Source: Cellulomonas cellasea (GTDB lineage: Bacteria; Actinomycetota; Actinomycetes; Actinomycetales; Cellulomonadaceae). From it: a DNA stretch of 64,000 bases. Below, piece after piece: positions 35,671 through 45,028 of the stretch (position 1 is its first letter; each line of letters starts with the position of its first letter). The notes beneath the pieces are model-generated. The model was given only the letters and a program-made list of their open reading frames with translations, had not been told where the DNA came from and did no database searches. A program made the translations under genes and the position numbers. The DNA is taken from positions 1 to 64,000 of the forward strand of contig NZ_BJLR01000013.1 in NCBI RefSeq assembly GCF_006538745.1, given 5' to 3'.

Positions 35671-36309
35671 TCAGAGGATCCCGTCCAGCACGCCCGCCGG
35701 GATGGGGATGCCGAGCCCGACGTAGAACCCGTACCAGGACCCGACCGACAGCACCGCGCCGATCAGGAGGTTGCGGACCCAGTGCCGGCTGCCGAGCACC
35801 GTCGCGGCGCCCGCGAACAGCAGCGCGCCGACGATCGCCCAGCCGAGCCAGTCGATGAGCGCGACGGTCGCGACGAGCACTCCGGCGAGGCCCGCGAGCG
35901 TGCGCCAGTCGGTGCTCTGGTCGAGGTCGACGTCCTCGCCGGACTCGGCCTCGGGCCGGTTGCCGCGTGCCGTCGCGACGGCCAGCAGCGCGGCGAGCAC
36001 GACGAGCGCGACGCCGATGACCCAGCCGAACGCGCCGGGCTGCACCGCCTGGTCGGCGAACCCCGGTCCCATGCCCGCGGAGTCGGCGACGGTCCACACG
36101 CCGACGACCGCGAGCACCGCCGCGAGGCCGTACTGCGCGCGGTCCGGCCCTGGGTCGGCGAGGGCGTCGGCACCCGCGGGCCGCGCGGCGTGCGCAGCGG
36201 CCGACCCGCCCGGCGTCGTCGCGCCCGCCCCCGACCCCGCCGCGTCGTGGCCCGCCCGGCCGCCGGCCCGCACCTCGCCGCCCGGCATCGTGCCGCCGTC
36301 CCCGCTCAC
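35671..36309 (-). CDS. tctB: Tripartite tricarboxylate transporter small permease TctB
   Basis: 212 residues from GTG 36309 (GTGA overlap with tctC). The first 55 residues are Gly/Ala/Pro-rich and probably disordered. Four helices follow ([20 protein letters not shown], then GFGWVIG-like [20 protein letters not shown], and two near the end, [20 protein letters not shown] and [20 protein letters not shown]). Between helices two and three lies an acidic loop. It pairs with TctA to form the membrane part. Confidence 0.88.
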   Translation of the reverse strand: MSGDGGTMPGGEVRAGGRAGHDAAGSGAGATTPGGSAAAHAARPAGADALADPGPDRAQYGLAAVLAVVGVWTVADSAGMGPGFADQAVQPGAFGWVIGVALVVLAALLAVATARGNRPEAESGEDVDLDQSTDWRTLAGLAGVLVATVALIDWLGWAIVGALLFAGAATVLGSRHWVRNLLIGAVLSVGSWYGFYVGLGIPIPAGVLDGIL

Positions 36310-37295
36310 AGCAGCCCCAGCTCGTCCAGCGTGCTCGCGACCCGCTCGTCCTGCTCGCGCAGGAACTCCGCGAAGTCGTCGCCCGTGCGGAACGCGTCGA
36401 CCCACCCGTTGGTCTCGAGCGCCTCCTGCCACGCGTCGGTCCCGTGCATCTCCTCGAGCAGGGCGACGTGCTGGTCGCGGACCGCGTCGGAGATCCCCGG
36501 CGGCGCGAGGACCCCGCGCCAGTTCGTGAACACGAGGTCGATGCCCGACTCGACGAGCGTCGGGGCGTCGACGGCGTCGAGCCGCTCCTCGCCCGAGACC
36601 GCGAGCACGCGCAGCGACCCGTCGGCGAGCTGCCCCTCGAACTCCCCGAGGCCCGAGGTGCCGACGTCGATCTTGGCGCCGAGCAGCGCCGTGGTGAGCG
36701 GTCCGCCGCCGTCGTACACGATGTAGTTGACCTCCGTCGGGTCGACGCCGACCGTCTGCGCGAGCTGCATCGGGAACAGGTGGTCCGGGCCGCCCGGGCT
36801 CGACCCGCCGCCGACCCGGATGCTCCCCGGGTCCGCGCGCCACGCCTCGACGAGGTCGGCGACGGTCTCGAACGGGGAGTCGGCCGGCACGAGCAGGCCC
36901 TCCTGCTCCTCGATGAGCTGCGCGATCGGCGTCGCGCCGCTCACCCGCGCGTCGGACCCGTTGGTGTAGGTCGCCCCGACCACCCCGAGCCCCATGGTCA
37001 TGAGCAGGTCCTCGGCGCCGCGCTCGTTGACGAGCCGCTGCATCGCGACCGTCCCGCTCGCGCCGATGACGTTGCTGACCTCGAACCGGCCGGTCAGGTC
37101 CGCGCTCTCCATGACCCGCGTGGCCGCGCGCCCCGTCTGGTCGTACCCGCCGCCCGGGGAGTTGGGGATCATCATGCGCAGCCGGCGGTTCTCGCCCCCG
37201 TCGTCGCCGCGCGTGACGCCGCAGCCGGCGAGCGCGAGGAGCGCCGCGAGGGCCGCGACGAGCACGACCAGCCGACGCCGACGGGCGACCCCCAT
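36306..37295 (-). CDS. tctC: Tripartite tricarboxylate transporter binding protein TctC
   Basis: 329 residues from ATG 37295, behind GAGGAGG. It is a lipoprotein: MGVARRRRLVVLVAALAALL followed by LAGC with Cys25. The TctC fold is recognised from MIPNSPGGGYDQTGRAATRV, VGGGSSPGGPDHLFPMQLAQ, NYIVYDGGGPLTTALLGAKI and the late FTNWRGVLAPPGISDAV. It captures the carboxylate outside the membrane and passes it to TctAB. First gene of the operon. Confidence 0.93.
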   Translation of the reverse strand: MGVARRRRLVVLVAALAALLALAGCGVTRGDDGGENRRLRMMIPNSPGGGYDQTGRAATRVMESADLTGRFEVSNVIGASGTVAMQRLVNERGAEDLLMTMGLGVVGATYTNGSDARVSGATPIAQLIEEQEGLLVPADSPFETVADLVEAWRADPGSIRVGGGSSPGGPDHLFPMQLAQTVGVDPTEVNYIVYDGGGPLTTALLGAKIDVGTSGLGEFEGQLADGSLRVLAVSGEERLDAVDAPTLVESGIDLVFTNWRGVLAPPGISDAVRDQHVALLEEMHGTDAWQEALETNGWVDAFRTGDDFAEFLREQDERVASTLDELGLL

Positions 37296-37434
37296 GCAGA
37301 ACACCTCCTCGTGCCTGCTTCCGATCCTAGCCCCGTCGGCGCGGATCGGCACGTCAGCAGCGCGAAGGCGGCCCGCACGGGCGCCCGACGAGCACGCGGG
37401 GGCCGACGATGCGCACGCGATGGACGAGCAAGCC

Positions 37435-38808
37435 TCAGCCCGTGGCCGTCGACCCGTCGGCCGGCAGCGCTCCGCGCCGCGTCCCCTCGCGGGTGACCGG
37501 CACCGACGCGGCCGCACCCGTCCGGCCGTACGCGAGCCGCCGCACCAGCACCTCGAACGGCCCCCGCCGGCCCGCGCGGTGCATCGCCACCGCGACGAGC
37601 ACCGTCACGAGCCACACCCCGACCGCGAGCACCGCGGCCTGCGCCGTCCCGATCCGCCCCCCGAGCCCGAGCCCCCACGCGCTCAGCAGGGGCGCGAACA
37701 TCACCGACTGCAGCAGGTACGCGGTCAGCGAGCGCTCCCCGGTCGCGGCCACCGCCGACGACAGCACGCCCCCACGTGCCCGCTCCCCCCACACCGCCGC
37801 GAGCCAGCCGAACAGGCACACGTACCCGAGCCCCACGACGTCCCCGGCGACGTGGTGCACGAGCTCCGCGACGCCGAGCGTCGTCTCCCCGGGGTGCCAC
37901 ACCTGCGCGACGGCGAGCGCGTACGGCAGCCCGCCGACGACGTTGACCACCGCGGCGGCCACCGCGACCTGCCCGAGCCGGCGCCGGTGCTCCGCGGGGC
38001 GCGTGAGCCAGCCCGCGCGGGCCAGCAGGATGCCGACGACGACGTGCGGGACGAACATGAGGGACACGGTGAACAGCGACGTCGCGGTCGCGACGGTCAC
38101 GAGGCGCTCGCCGACGGTCGTGAGGTAGCCGAGGGCCGCCGGGTCGACGGCCGCCGCCGCACCGGGGTCGTCGCCCGCACCGGAGCCGGAGTCGAACGCA
38201 CCGAGCACCGCGATCGCACCGGCGGTCATGGACAGCACGTAGCCGACGACGAACCAGCGCACGAGCGTCGCCCGGGACCGGTGCACGAACGCGAGGGCCA
38301 CGAGCCCCGTCGCGCCGTACGGGGCGAGGATGTCTCCGGCGTAGAGCAGCGCCGCGTGCACCAGGCCGAGCGCGATCAGCACGCCGCTGCGGCGGGCGAG
38401 CACCCCGCGCGTCGTCCGCCGGTCGGCGCCCCGGGCGGCCAGGCGCGCCGCCATCGTCGCGAGCCCGAACCCGTAGAGGATCGCGAACATCGGCTTGGAC
38501 CGGCTGTCGACGACGAACGCGACGACCCCGTCGACGAGGTGGTCGAGCGACGAGCCCCCGGCCGGGCGGCCCCCGGCGTCGAGCCAGCCGGCGTCGGACC
38601 ACAGGTAGCCCCACACGTTCGCCGACGCGATGAACAGCAGCAGCATCCCGCGCGCGAGGTCGGGCGCGACGGACCGGGCGACGGGTCCGGGGACGGGCGC
38701 GGCGGGAGCCGGTGGCGCGACCGACGGCGCGACGAGTTCGGTGTCGGGCGCGGGCGCGGGGAGGGACTGCGGTGCGACCGACGCGTCCGCGGTCGGGAGG
38801 TGGCTCAT
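37435..38808 (-). CDS. DUF418-type multi-pass membrane protein
   Basis: 457 residues from ATG 38808. After a 45-residue Pro/Ala-rich leader comes RSVAPDLARGMLLLFIASAN, a hallmark N-terminus of DUF1624/DUF418 proteins, and SKPMFAILYGFGLATMA. About ten helices follow. The C-terminal DUF418 region carries RSLTAYLLQSVMFAPLLSAW. The family is often called YeiB-like and is of unknown activity, perhaps related to acyltransferase-like membrane enzymes. It is 139 bp from the tct operon and is not coupled to it. Confidence 0.85.
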   Translation of the reverse strand: MSHLPTADASVAPQSLPAPAPDTELVAPSVAPPAPAAPVPGPVARSVAPDLARGMLLLFIASANVWGYLWSDAGWLDAGGRPAGGSSLDHLVDGVVAFVVDSRSKPMFAILYGFGLATMAARLAARGADRRTTRGVLARRSGVLIALGLVHAALLYAGDILAPYGATGLVALAFVHRSRATLVRWFVVGYVLSMTAGAIAVLGAFDSGSGAGDDPGAAAAVDPAALGYLTTVGERLVTVATATSLFTVSLMFVPHVVVGILLARAGWLTRPAEHRRRLGQVAVAAAVVNVVGGLPYALAVAQVWHPGETTLGVAELVHHVAGDVVGLGYVCLFGWLAAVWGERARGGVLSSAVAATGERSLTAYLLQSVMFAPLLSAWGLGLGGRIGTAQAAVLAVGVWLVTVLVAVAMHRAGRRGPFEVLVRRLAYGRTGAAASVPVTREGTRRGALPADGSTATG

Positions 38809-38915
38809 GCTCGACGACGGTAGGGACCGCTGACCCGCGCAGACACCCGGCAGACCACCGGACCGTCGGGGGGTCTGCCCCCCCTGGCGCCCCCTCGGCG
38901 AGGCCTGTCGTCGAC

Positions 38916-38957
38916 GTCCGCGTCGGTGCGTCCGCGTCGGTGCGTCTGCCTCGGTGC
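38916..38957. repeat. 14-bp tandem repeat, three copies
   Basis: GTCCGCGTCGGTGC at 38916-38929 and 38930-38943, with a two-base variant at 38944-38957 and a partial fourth. It lies in the 214-bp spacer between the DUF418 gene start and the DinB-like gene end. Confidence 0.75.
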
Positions 38958-39022
38958 GTCCGCGGCCGACCGCCACCTCGGCGTGGCCTGCAGCCGCCCT
39001 CCCCGGCATCGCGGCCGACGCG

Positions 39023-39793
39023 TCAGGCGCGGCTCTCGAGCACCGCCAGGTCGCGCTCCGCGTACCGGCGGTGCCACCACTCCTCGTTCAGCACGACCCG
39101 GAGGCACTTCTGCGGGGTGAGCACCTTGCCCTCGTCGGGCCAACCGGGGCCGACGAGCGGCGCTCCAGGGACGTCGAGCTGCTCGTCCGTCAGCCCGTCG
39201 AGCGCGCGCCGCACCAGCGCCATCCCCGCGAGGCGCACCGCGAGCGTGTCGTCGAGCGTCGGGCGGGCGTCCCGGTCGTGCGGCACGCCCTCCCGGGGCT
39301 CCATCCCGTCCCACGGCAGCGACAGCGGGTGCCAGGGGCTCGGGTCGCCGAGCACCCCGCGGCCGACCCAGGACTGCGACGCGAACGCGAGGTGGCGCAG
39401 CGTCTGGACGAACGACCACTCCTCGCCGACCGACTCGTGCAGCTGCTCCTCGGGCAGGCGGCGGGCGCGGTCGACCGTCTCGGCCCACAGCCGCTCGTTC
39501 ACGTCCCACGCCGCGCGGAACCCGTCCGCCGTGGTGGCCCGGAACAGGGCGCGCTCGGGGTGCCGACGATCCAGCTCCGCCTCGACCAGCGGGGCGACGT
39601 CCACCCCGTTGACCACGAGGCTTGCGATCTCGCCGTCGATCGTGGTCCCCGAGACCTCGACGTCCCGCATCACCACCCCGTACAGCCCGACGGCGCGGAA
39701 GGTCGAGCCGGTGAGGTCGACCCTCGTGAAACGGGAGCCCGTCATGTCGACGTCCTCGAACGCGGTGCCGCGGCTGTCCTCGATTGTGGCCAT
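39023..39793 (-). CDS. DinB-like protein with pentapeptide-like N-terminus
   Basis: 256 residues from ATG 39793. The first 60 residues are a short pentapeptide-type stretch (DVDMTGSRFTRVDLTGSTFR, then AVGLYGVVMRDVEVSGTTID). The rest is a four-helix DinB fold: FRAAWDVNERLWAETVDRAR, the conserved EEWSFVQTLRHLAFASQSWV and the C-terminal NEEWWHRRYAERDLAVLE. His residues in these positions are typical metal ligands of DinB/YfiT enzymes. Such proteins often are thiol-dependent metal transferases. The fused N-terminal part is unusual. Confidence 0.85.
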   Translation of the reverse strand: MATIEDSRGTAFEDVDMTGSRFTRVDLTGSTFRAVGLYGVVMRDVEVSGTTIDGEIASLVVNGVDVAPLVEAELDRRHPERALFRATTADGFRAAWDVNERLWAETVDRARRLPEEQLHESVGEEWSFVQTLRHLAFASQSWVGRGVLGDPSPWHPLSLPWDGMEPREGVPHDRDARPTLDDTLAVRLAGMALVRRALDGLTDEQLDVPGAPLVGPGWPDEGKVLTPQKCLRVVLNEEWWHRRYAERDLAVLESRA

Positions 39794-39802
39794 GTCCGGA
39801 CG

Positions 39803-40570
39803 CTAGACCCGGGGTCCGACACCGGGCCCTCCACCGGGCCTCGCAGGGCGGCCGGCGGCAGGCCGGCGCAGCGCATGCATCGTCGGGCCGCTCTCCCCCA
39901 GCCGCACCGCGCTCGCGTGCACGAACCCGCGTGCCTCGTAGAACCGCACGTTCGCCTCGACCGTGGTGTTGACGTGCGCCGGCAGGTCGCCGGGCGGCTC
40001 CGCCAGCGCCGCCTCGACGAGCGCCGCGCCGATCCCCTCGCCGCGCCGGTCCGCGTCGACGCCCAGGAGGTGCAGCAGCGCGTGCGGCTCGTCGGGCAGC
40101 TGCCCGTGCATCGCCGTGAAGCCCGCGCGGACGACCGCGACGTGCTCGGCGCTCAGCAGCAGCTCGCCCATCGCCTGCCCGGGCAGGACGGGCCCGCCGT
40201 CGGCCCCGAGCGAACCGGCGGCGAGGGGCACGGACCACGCCGCGGCGCCGACCGCGCGGGGGCCGTCGGTCGCGAGCCAGACCGTGCCCGCGACGACGTA
40301 CGACTCGACCGGCGCCCACAGGAACGCCGCGACGGCCGCCTCGCGGTGCGGGTGGCCGGCGAAGATCCAGTCCATCAGCGGGTCCGGCGCGAGCGCCCGG
40401 GCGAGGACGGAGCGCGCCGCGGGCAGGTCGGCCGGTACGGCGCGGCGCACGCGCACCGACGCGGCCGGGACGGCACGCCACCCATCGGCGGCCGGCGTCG
40501 TCGCGGCGCGGCGCACCGGGGCGTCCGAGGTCGTCACGCGGTCGCGATCGGGGTTCGTACGGCTCGCCAT
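39803..40570 (-). CDS. GNAT-family N-acetyltransferase
   Basis: 255 residues from ATG 40570. A 40-residue disordered leader precedes the domain (VRVRRAVPADLPAARSVLAR). The acetyl-CoA site is LLGVDADRRGEGIGAALVEA (R-R-G-E-G-I-G), followed by NTTVEANVRFYEARGFVHA. The C-terminus ends with a Pro/Gly-rich tail. It ends nine bases before the DinB-like gene starts, so the two probably form one transcript. Acceptor unknown. Confidence 0.87.
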   Translation of the reverse strand: MASRTNPDRDRVTTSDAPVRRAATTPAADGWRAVPAASVRVRRAVPADLPAARSVLARALAPDPLMDWIFAGHPHREAAVAAFLWAPVESYVVAGTVWLATDGPRAVGAAAWSVPLAAGSLGADGGPVLPGQAMGELLLSAEHVAVVRAGFTAMHGQLPDEPHALLHLLGVDADRRGEGIGAALVEAALAEPPGDLPAHVNTTVEANVRFYEARGFVHASAVRLGESGPTMHALRRPAAGRPARPGGGPGVGPRV

Positions 40571-40783
40571 AGCGACTCCTCGGTGGGTCGTCGCACCGAC
40601 CGCCCGGACGGACGGCCACGCGACCCATCGTGGCGCGGAGGGCCGCTGCGGCACCAGGGCCCACGCCACCGGGCAGCCCTGCCACGGGGGTGGTGACCCC
40701 CGCGCGGCCGGCCACCCCGTCGCGGTCCGCAGTCACGCCCCCTCGCCGCCCGCGGCCACGCACCCCGATCGCCGAGCCCGGAG

Positions 40784-41800
40784 TCACGCCGGCAGCGGCA
40801 GCCCCCGCGGCCCGAGCACCTCGATCGACGTCGGCGTGGGCCGGGTGTCCGGGACGGGGACGCCCCAGACCGGGTTGCCGTCCGCGTCGAACGGCAGGAC
40901 CTGCGCGCGGGCGTGCCGGTTCGGGTCGAACAGCGGGTCGACCGTGATCTCGGTGTAGGTGCGGGCGTGGTAGACGAGCACGACGTCGCCGTCGGGCGTC
41001 TGCGTGAACGAGTTGTGGCCCGGGCCGTACTGCCCGTTCTCGGGTGAGCTCACGAACACCGGGTCGGGGCTCTTGGTCCACGACGCGGGGTCGAGCAGGT
41101 CGGCGTCGGCCGAGGCGGTGAGCAGGCCCATCGCGTAGTCGATCCCCGTCGCGGCACCCGAGTAGGTCAGGTAGACCCGGCCGCCGTGCACCAGCACGGA
41201 CGGGCCCTCGTTGACGGAGAAGCCGCGGACCTCCCAGTCGAACTCCGGGCGGCTGAGCAGGACCGCCGGGGTCGCCAGCGTCCACGGGTTCGCCATCCGC
41301 GCGATGTACAGGTTCGAGTGCCCGGGGATCGCCACGTCCTGCTGCGCCCACACGAGGTACTGGCTGCCGTCGAGCACGACGCTCGTCGCGTCGAGCGCGA
41401 ACGACTCCCAGCCCGTGTCGACCTGCCCGCGCTCGACCCACTCGCCCGTGAACGGGTCCTCGGCCGCGTTCTCGAGCACGTAGATGCGGTGGTCGAAAGT
41501 CTCCGCCGCGCCCGGGACGTCGGCCGTGCCGTGGTCGTGCGGCGCGGCGGCGAGGTACACGTACCACCGGCCGTCGACGCGGTGGAGCTCGGGCGCCCAG
41601 ATGAGGTGCGACATCGGCCCGTCGGCGTGCCGCTCCCAGATCGTCACCTCCTCGGCGTCCTGCAGGTCGTCGAGGTGCCCCGCACGGCGGAGGACGACGC
41701 GGTCGTACTGCGGGTGCGACGCGGTGAAGTAGTAGGTGCCGTCGTGCAGGAGCACGCACGGGTCGGCGCGCTGGAGCACGACGGGGTTCACGAAGCTCAT
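40784..41800 (-). CDS. GH43-family arabinan/arabinofuranosidase-type hydrolase
   Basis: 338 residues from ATG 41800; no signal peptide, so intracellular. The five-bladed propeller triad is visible: Asp13 in QRADPCVLLHDGTYYFTAS (base), Asp137 in FALDATSVVLDG (pKa modulator) and Glu198 in FSVNEGPSVLVHGGRVYLTY (acid). The strand LIWAPELHRVDGRWYVYLAA matches GH43. It is the last gene of the ABC/GH51 operon and would cut short arabino-oligosaccharides taken up by the transporter. The exact linkage is inferred from context. Confidence 0.9.
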   Translation of the reverse strand: MSFVNPVVLQRADPCVLLHDGTYYFTASHPQYDRVVLRRAGHLDDLQDAEEVTIWERHADGPMSHLIWAPELHRVDGRWYVYLAAAPHDHGTADVPGAAETFDHRIYVLENAAEDPFTGEWVERGQVDTGWESFALDATSVVLDGSQYLVWAQQDVAIPGHSNLYIARMANPWTLATPAVLLSRPEFDWEVRGFSVNEGPSVLVHGGRVYLTYSGAATGIDYAMGLLTASADADLLDPASWTKSPDPVFVSSPENGQYGPGHNSFTQTPDGDVVLVYHARTYTEITVDPLFDPNRHARAQVLPFDADGNPVWGVPVPDTRPTPTSIEVLGPRGLPLPA

Positions 41801-41841
41801 GGGGGTTCTGACCTCGGGGTGGACGGGACGAGCGGACGCGG

Positions 41842-42753
41842 TCACTGGCCACCGAGGCCGGTGGTCGCCACGCCGCGGATGATCTGGCGCTGGAAGAGCA
41901 TGAAGACGACGACGAGGGGCAGGCCGGCGAGGATCGCCGACGCCATGACCTGCGCGTACCGGACCCCGAAGCTGCTCTGCACCTGCACGAGGCCCACCGG
42001 GAGCGTCAGCAGCGACGGGTCGGTCGTGATGATGAACGGCCACAGGAAGTTGTTCCACGCGCCGATGAAGACGAAGATCGCGACGGCCGCGAGGATCGAG
42101 CGGGACAGCGGCAGGACGATCTGCAGGAAGATCCGCAGCGAGCCGGCTCCGTCGACCCGGGCGGCCTCCTCGAGCTCGTTCGGCACGCCGTCGAAGAACT
42201 TCTTCAGGATGAAGACCATCGCGGGCGCGACGAGCTGCGGGAGGATGATGCCCGCGTACGTGTCGGCCATCCCCCACGCCAGCATCTGCCGGTACAGCGG
42301 GACGATGAGGATCTGCGGCGGCACCATGACGCCCGCGATCGTGAGCGCGAACAGCACGTTGCGGCCCCGGAAGCGTGTCCGGGAGAAGCCGTACGCCGCC
42401 GACGCGCACAGCGCGACGGTGAGCACGGTGACGACGACAGCGACCACGGTGCTGTTGACGAACCAGGTGATGAGGTTGTCGTTGCTCAGCATCGAGCGGT
42501 ACGCCTGCAGCGTGAAGCCGTTCTCGGGGACGAGCTCGAGCGGCACCGCCGTCGTGTCGCCCTCCTCCTTGAGCGAGGTCACGAGCGCCCAGGCCAGCGG
42601 CGCGAGCCACAGCAGCGCCACGACCGTCAGCGCGGTGGCGAGCGCCGCCCGGACCCACAGGGGTGAGCGGAGCGCGGGCACGGCGTCGGGCGACCGGCGC
42701 GGGGAGCGCCGGAGCCGGACCGGGGTCGTCGGGGCGTCCGTCACGGCGGCCAT
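41842..42753 (-). CDS. Sugar ABC transporter permease (MalG-like)
   Basis: 303 residues from ATG 42753, which overlaps the previous stop (ATGA). It has six helices, and the EAA loop is ELEEAARVDGAGSLRIFLQI. The segment FVFIGAWNNFLWPFIITTD is typical of MalG-type carbohydrate importers. Together with the MalF-like partner it forms the channel. No ATPase gene is in the operon, so a shared MsiK-type ATPase elsewhere is likely. Confidence 0.92.
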   Translation of the reverse strand: MAAVTDAPTTPVRLRRSPRRSPDAVPALRSPLWVRAALATALTVVALLWLAPLAWALVTSLKEEGDTTAVPLELVPENGFTLQAYRSMLSNDNLITWFVNSTVVAVVVTVLTVALCASAAYGFSRTRFRGRNVLFALTIAGVMVPPQILIVPLYRQMLAWGMADTYAGIILPQLVAPAMVFILKKFFDGVPNELEEAARVDGAGSLRIFLQIVLPLSRSILAAVAIFVFIGAWNNFLWPFIITTDPSLLTLPVGLVQVQSSFGVRYAQVMASAILAGLPLVVVFMLFQRQIIRGVATTGLGGQ

Positions 42754-43712
42754 CAGGACTCCTTCCGCGAGGTCAGGCGTGCCTGGAGCACCGCGACCAC
42801 GATGATGAGCAGGAAGAACGCGTAGGAGATGGCCGACGCGTAGCCGAGCCGGTAGTTCACGAACCCGGTGTCGTAGACGTACTGCAGGATCGGCGAGGCG
42901 TTGCCCGCGGGGCCGCCGCTGCCGCCGTAGAGGATGTACGCCTGGTCGAAGAGCTTGAGCGACGCGAGCACCTGCAGCACGACGACCAGCCCGGTCGTGA
43001 CCTTGAGCAGCGGCAGCGTGATCGAGAACAGCCGCCGCCAGCCGTCCGCGCCGTCGAGCGACGCGGCCTCGTAGACCGTCGCCGGGATCGCCTGCAGCGC
43101 CGAGAGGTAGAGCAGGAAGTTGAACCCCACGGTCCACCAGACGGTCACGAGCACGACCGACCACAGCGCCATGTCGGGGTTCGTCGTCCAGCCGACCGGC
43201 CCGAGCCCGACCCAGCCGAGCACCGCGTTGAGCAGCCCGAAGTCGCCCTGGAACAGCCACTGCCAGATCAGCACGACCGTCGAGACCGGCAGCAGGAACG
43301 GCGCGAAGTAGGCGAACCGCCAGAACCACTGACCCCGCGTCCCGGTGTGCACGAGCAGCGCCATGACGAGCGCGACGAGGACGAGCGGGACGGTGCTCAG
43401 CACGGTGAACAGCAGCGTGATGCCGAGCGTGCGCCACACGAGCGGGTCGGACGCGAGCTGCGCGTAGTTGTCGAGCCCGACGAACTCCGCCTCGGGGCTG
43501 ACCAGGCTCGTGTCGGTGAAGCTCATGCCGAGCCCGTAGACGAGCGGCCAGAGCAGGAACGCGGCGTAGACGAGCACGAACGGCAGGACGAACCACGGTC
43601 CCCCGCGCCCCACGCTCAGGCTGCGCCGGGCGCCGCCGTCGGCTCCGGCCCGCCCGACGAGCGCCGGTCCGCCCGCGCGCGCGGTGTTCTGCGCGCTCCC
43701 GACGGCGCTCAC
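42753..43712 (-). CDS. Sugar ABC transporter permease (MalF-like)
   Basis: 319 residues from GTG 43712, overlapping the binding-protein stop by GTGA. Six helices: PWFVLPFVLVYAAFLLWPLV, LGMSFTDTSLVSPEAEFVGL, then WRTLGITLLFTVLSTVPLVL. The EAA-like loop is VYEAASLDGADGWRRLFSIT. It is the MalF-type half of a carbohydrate importer and works with the MalG-like gene downstream. Confidence 0.92.
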   Translation of the reverse strand: MSAVGSAQNTARAGGPALVGRAGADGGARRSLSVGRGGPWFVLPFVLVYAAFLLWPLVYGLGMSFTDTSLVSPEAEFVGLDNYAQLASDPLVWRTLGITLLFTVLSTVPLVLVALVMALLVHTGTRGQWFWRFAYFAPFLLPVSTVVLIWQWLFQGDFGLLNAVLGWVGLGPVGWTTNPDMALWSVVLVTVWWTVGFNFLLYLSALQAIPATVYEAASLDGADGWRRLFSITLPLLKVTTGLVVVLQVLASLKLFDQAYILYGGSGGPAGNASPILQYVYDTGFVNYRLGYASAISYAFFLLIIVVAVLQARLTSRKES

Positions 43713-45016
43713 ACCGGGCTCCCGAGCGTGAGCTGCTGGTCGAGCCAGCCGATGAGGTCGTCGGCGCCCTCGTCGGGGGTCAGCGCCCCGGAGGTGATGC
43801 CCTGCAGGGTCTGGCCGGCGCGGGACATCAGCGTCGAGCCGGAGCCGGAGAAGTACGCGTCGGGGTCGAACTCCACGACCTGGGCGGCCTCCCGGTAGGC
43901 GGACTGCGGCTGGAGGGCGAGGTACTCGGGGCTCTCGGCCACCGAGGACAGCGCCGGGATGTGCCCGCCGCGCGCCCAGTCGAGCGAGTTCGTCAGCATG
44001 GACACCGCCATGTCGTAGGCGGCGCTGCGGGCCGCGGGGTCGACCTTCGCCTGGCGCGGGAGCACGAGGCTGTGGCTGTCGGCGCGGACGTACGGGACGT
44101 CACCGAAGATCGCCGGGAACTGGGTCATGGAGAACGGCGTCCCGGCGTTCTGCGCGGTGACGATCTCCCAGGGCCCGATGAGCAGGAAGCCGGCCTGCCC
44201 GCTCGCGAAGCTCGCCGGTGCGGCGGGCCCGTCGAGGGTCTTCGAGGCGATCGTGCCGTCGCACATGGTCTGCAGGAAGGCCATCGCCTCGACCATCGCG
44301 TCCCGGTCGACCTCCGCGGGCCCGCCCTCGGGCAGCTCGATCCGTCCGCCGAGCTGGCGGAACAGCGACCAGAAGACCATCCAGGTCGCCAGGGCGTCGG
44401 CGGCGCCGAACGCGATGCCGTTGGCCCCGGTGACCGCCGCCGCCCGGCGGCCGGCGTCGAGGAACGCCTCGGCGCCCTGGATCGGCGCGAGCGTCCCGTC
44501 GGCCGCGAGGAGACCGGCCTGCGCGCAGACCTCGGTGTTGTAGAAGAGCACGAGCGGGTGCGTGTCGAGCGGGAGCGCCATGAGCCTCCCGTCGATCGTC
44601 ACGCGCTCGAGCACGGGCGCGGGGAACTGGTCGGGCGTGACGCCGCGCGCCTCGAGCTCGGCGAGGTCCCACTCGTCGACGAGCTCCTTGCCGAACGTCG
44701 CGAGCCGCGAGGCGTGCAGGGTCGCGAGGTCGGGTGCCCGCCCGCCGGCGCACGCCATCGCGAGCTTCGTGTAGTACGGGGCGCCCCAGGCGAGGGTCGT
44801 CGCGGTGACGTCGGTGCGCGGCGCCTCGTCCCGGAACGTGTCGACGAGGCCGACCATGCGCTCGCCGTCGCCGCCGACGAAGAAGTTCCAGTAGGCGAGC
44901 GGGACGGCGCCCCCACCGCCGGATGGGGACCCACAGCCGGCGAGGGCGGTGATCCCTCCTGCCGCGACCGCGGCGCGCAGGAACGCGCGGCGGGACAGCA
45001 CGTGCTCGGTCATCAT
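43709..45016 (-). CDS. Sugar ABC transporter substrate-binding lipoprotein
   Basis: 435 residues from ATG 45016. A Tat-like motif SRRAFLRAA precedes a lipobox ending LAGC with Cys28, so it is probably a Tat-exported lipoprotein. The family-1 solute-binding pattern follows: VPLAYWNFFVGGDGERMVGL, then ALPLDTHPLVLFYNTEVCAQ and FASGQAGFLLIGPWEIVTAQ. It binds an oligosaccharide, by context arabino-oligosaccharides. It follows the GH51 gene after 12 bp and overlaps the next permease gene. Confidence 0.9.
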   Translation of the reverse strand: MMTEHVLSRRAFLRAAVAAGGITALAGCGSPSGGGGAVPLAYWNFFVGGDGERMVGLVDTFRDEAPRTDVTATTLAWGAPYYTKLAMACAGGRAPDLATLHASRLATFGKELVDEWDLAELEARGVTPDQFPAPVLERVTIDGRLMALPLDTHPLVLFYNTEVCAQAGLLAADGTLAPIQGAEAFLDAGRRAAAVTGANGIAFGAADALATWMVFWSLFRQLGGRIELPEGGPAEVDRDAMVEAMAFLQTMCDGTIASKTLDGPAAPASFASGQAGFLLIGPWEIVTAQNAGTPFSMTQFPAIFGDVPYVRADSHSLVLPRQAKVDPAARSAAYDMAVSMLTNSLDWARGGHIPALSSVAESPEYLALQPQSAYREAAQVVEFDPDAYFSGSGSTLMSRAGQTLQGITSGALTPDEGADDLIGWLDQQLTLGSPV

Positions 45017-45028
45017 CGTCGACGCCTC

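Noticed and set aside
38805-41852. Minus-strand frame of 1015 codons
   Set aside because: It is an alternative frame of the DinB-like, GNAT and GH43 genes and is composed of low-complexity Arg/Ala/Pro sequence.
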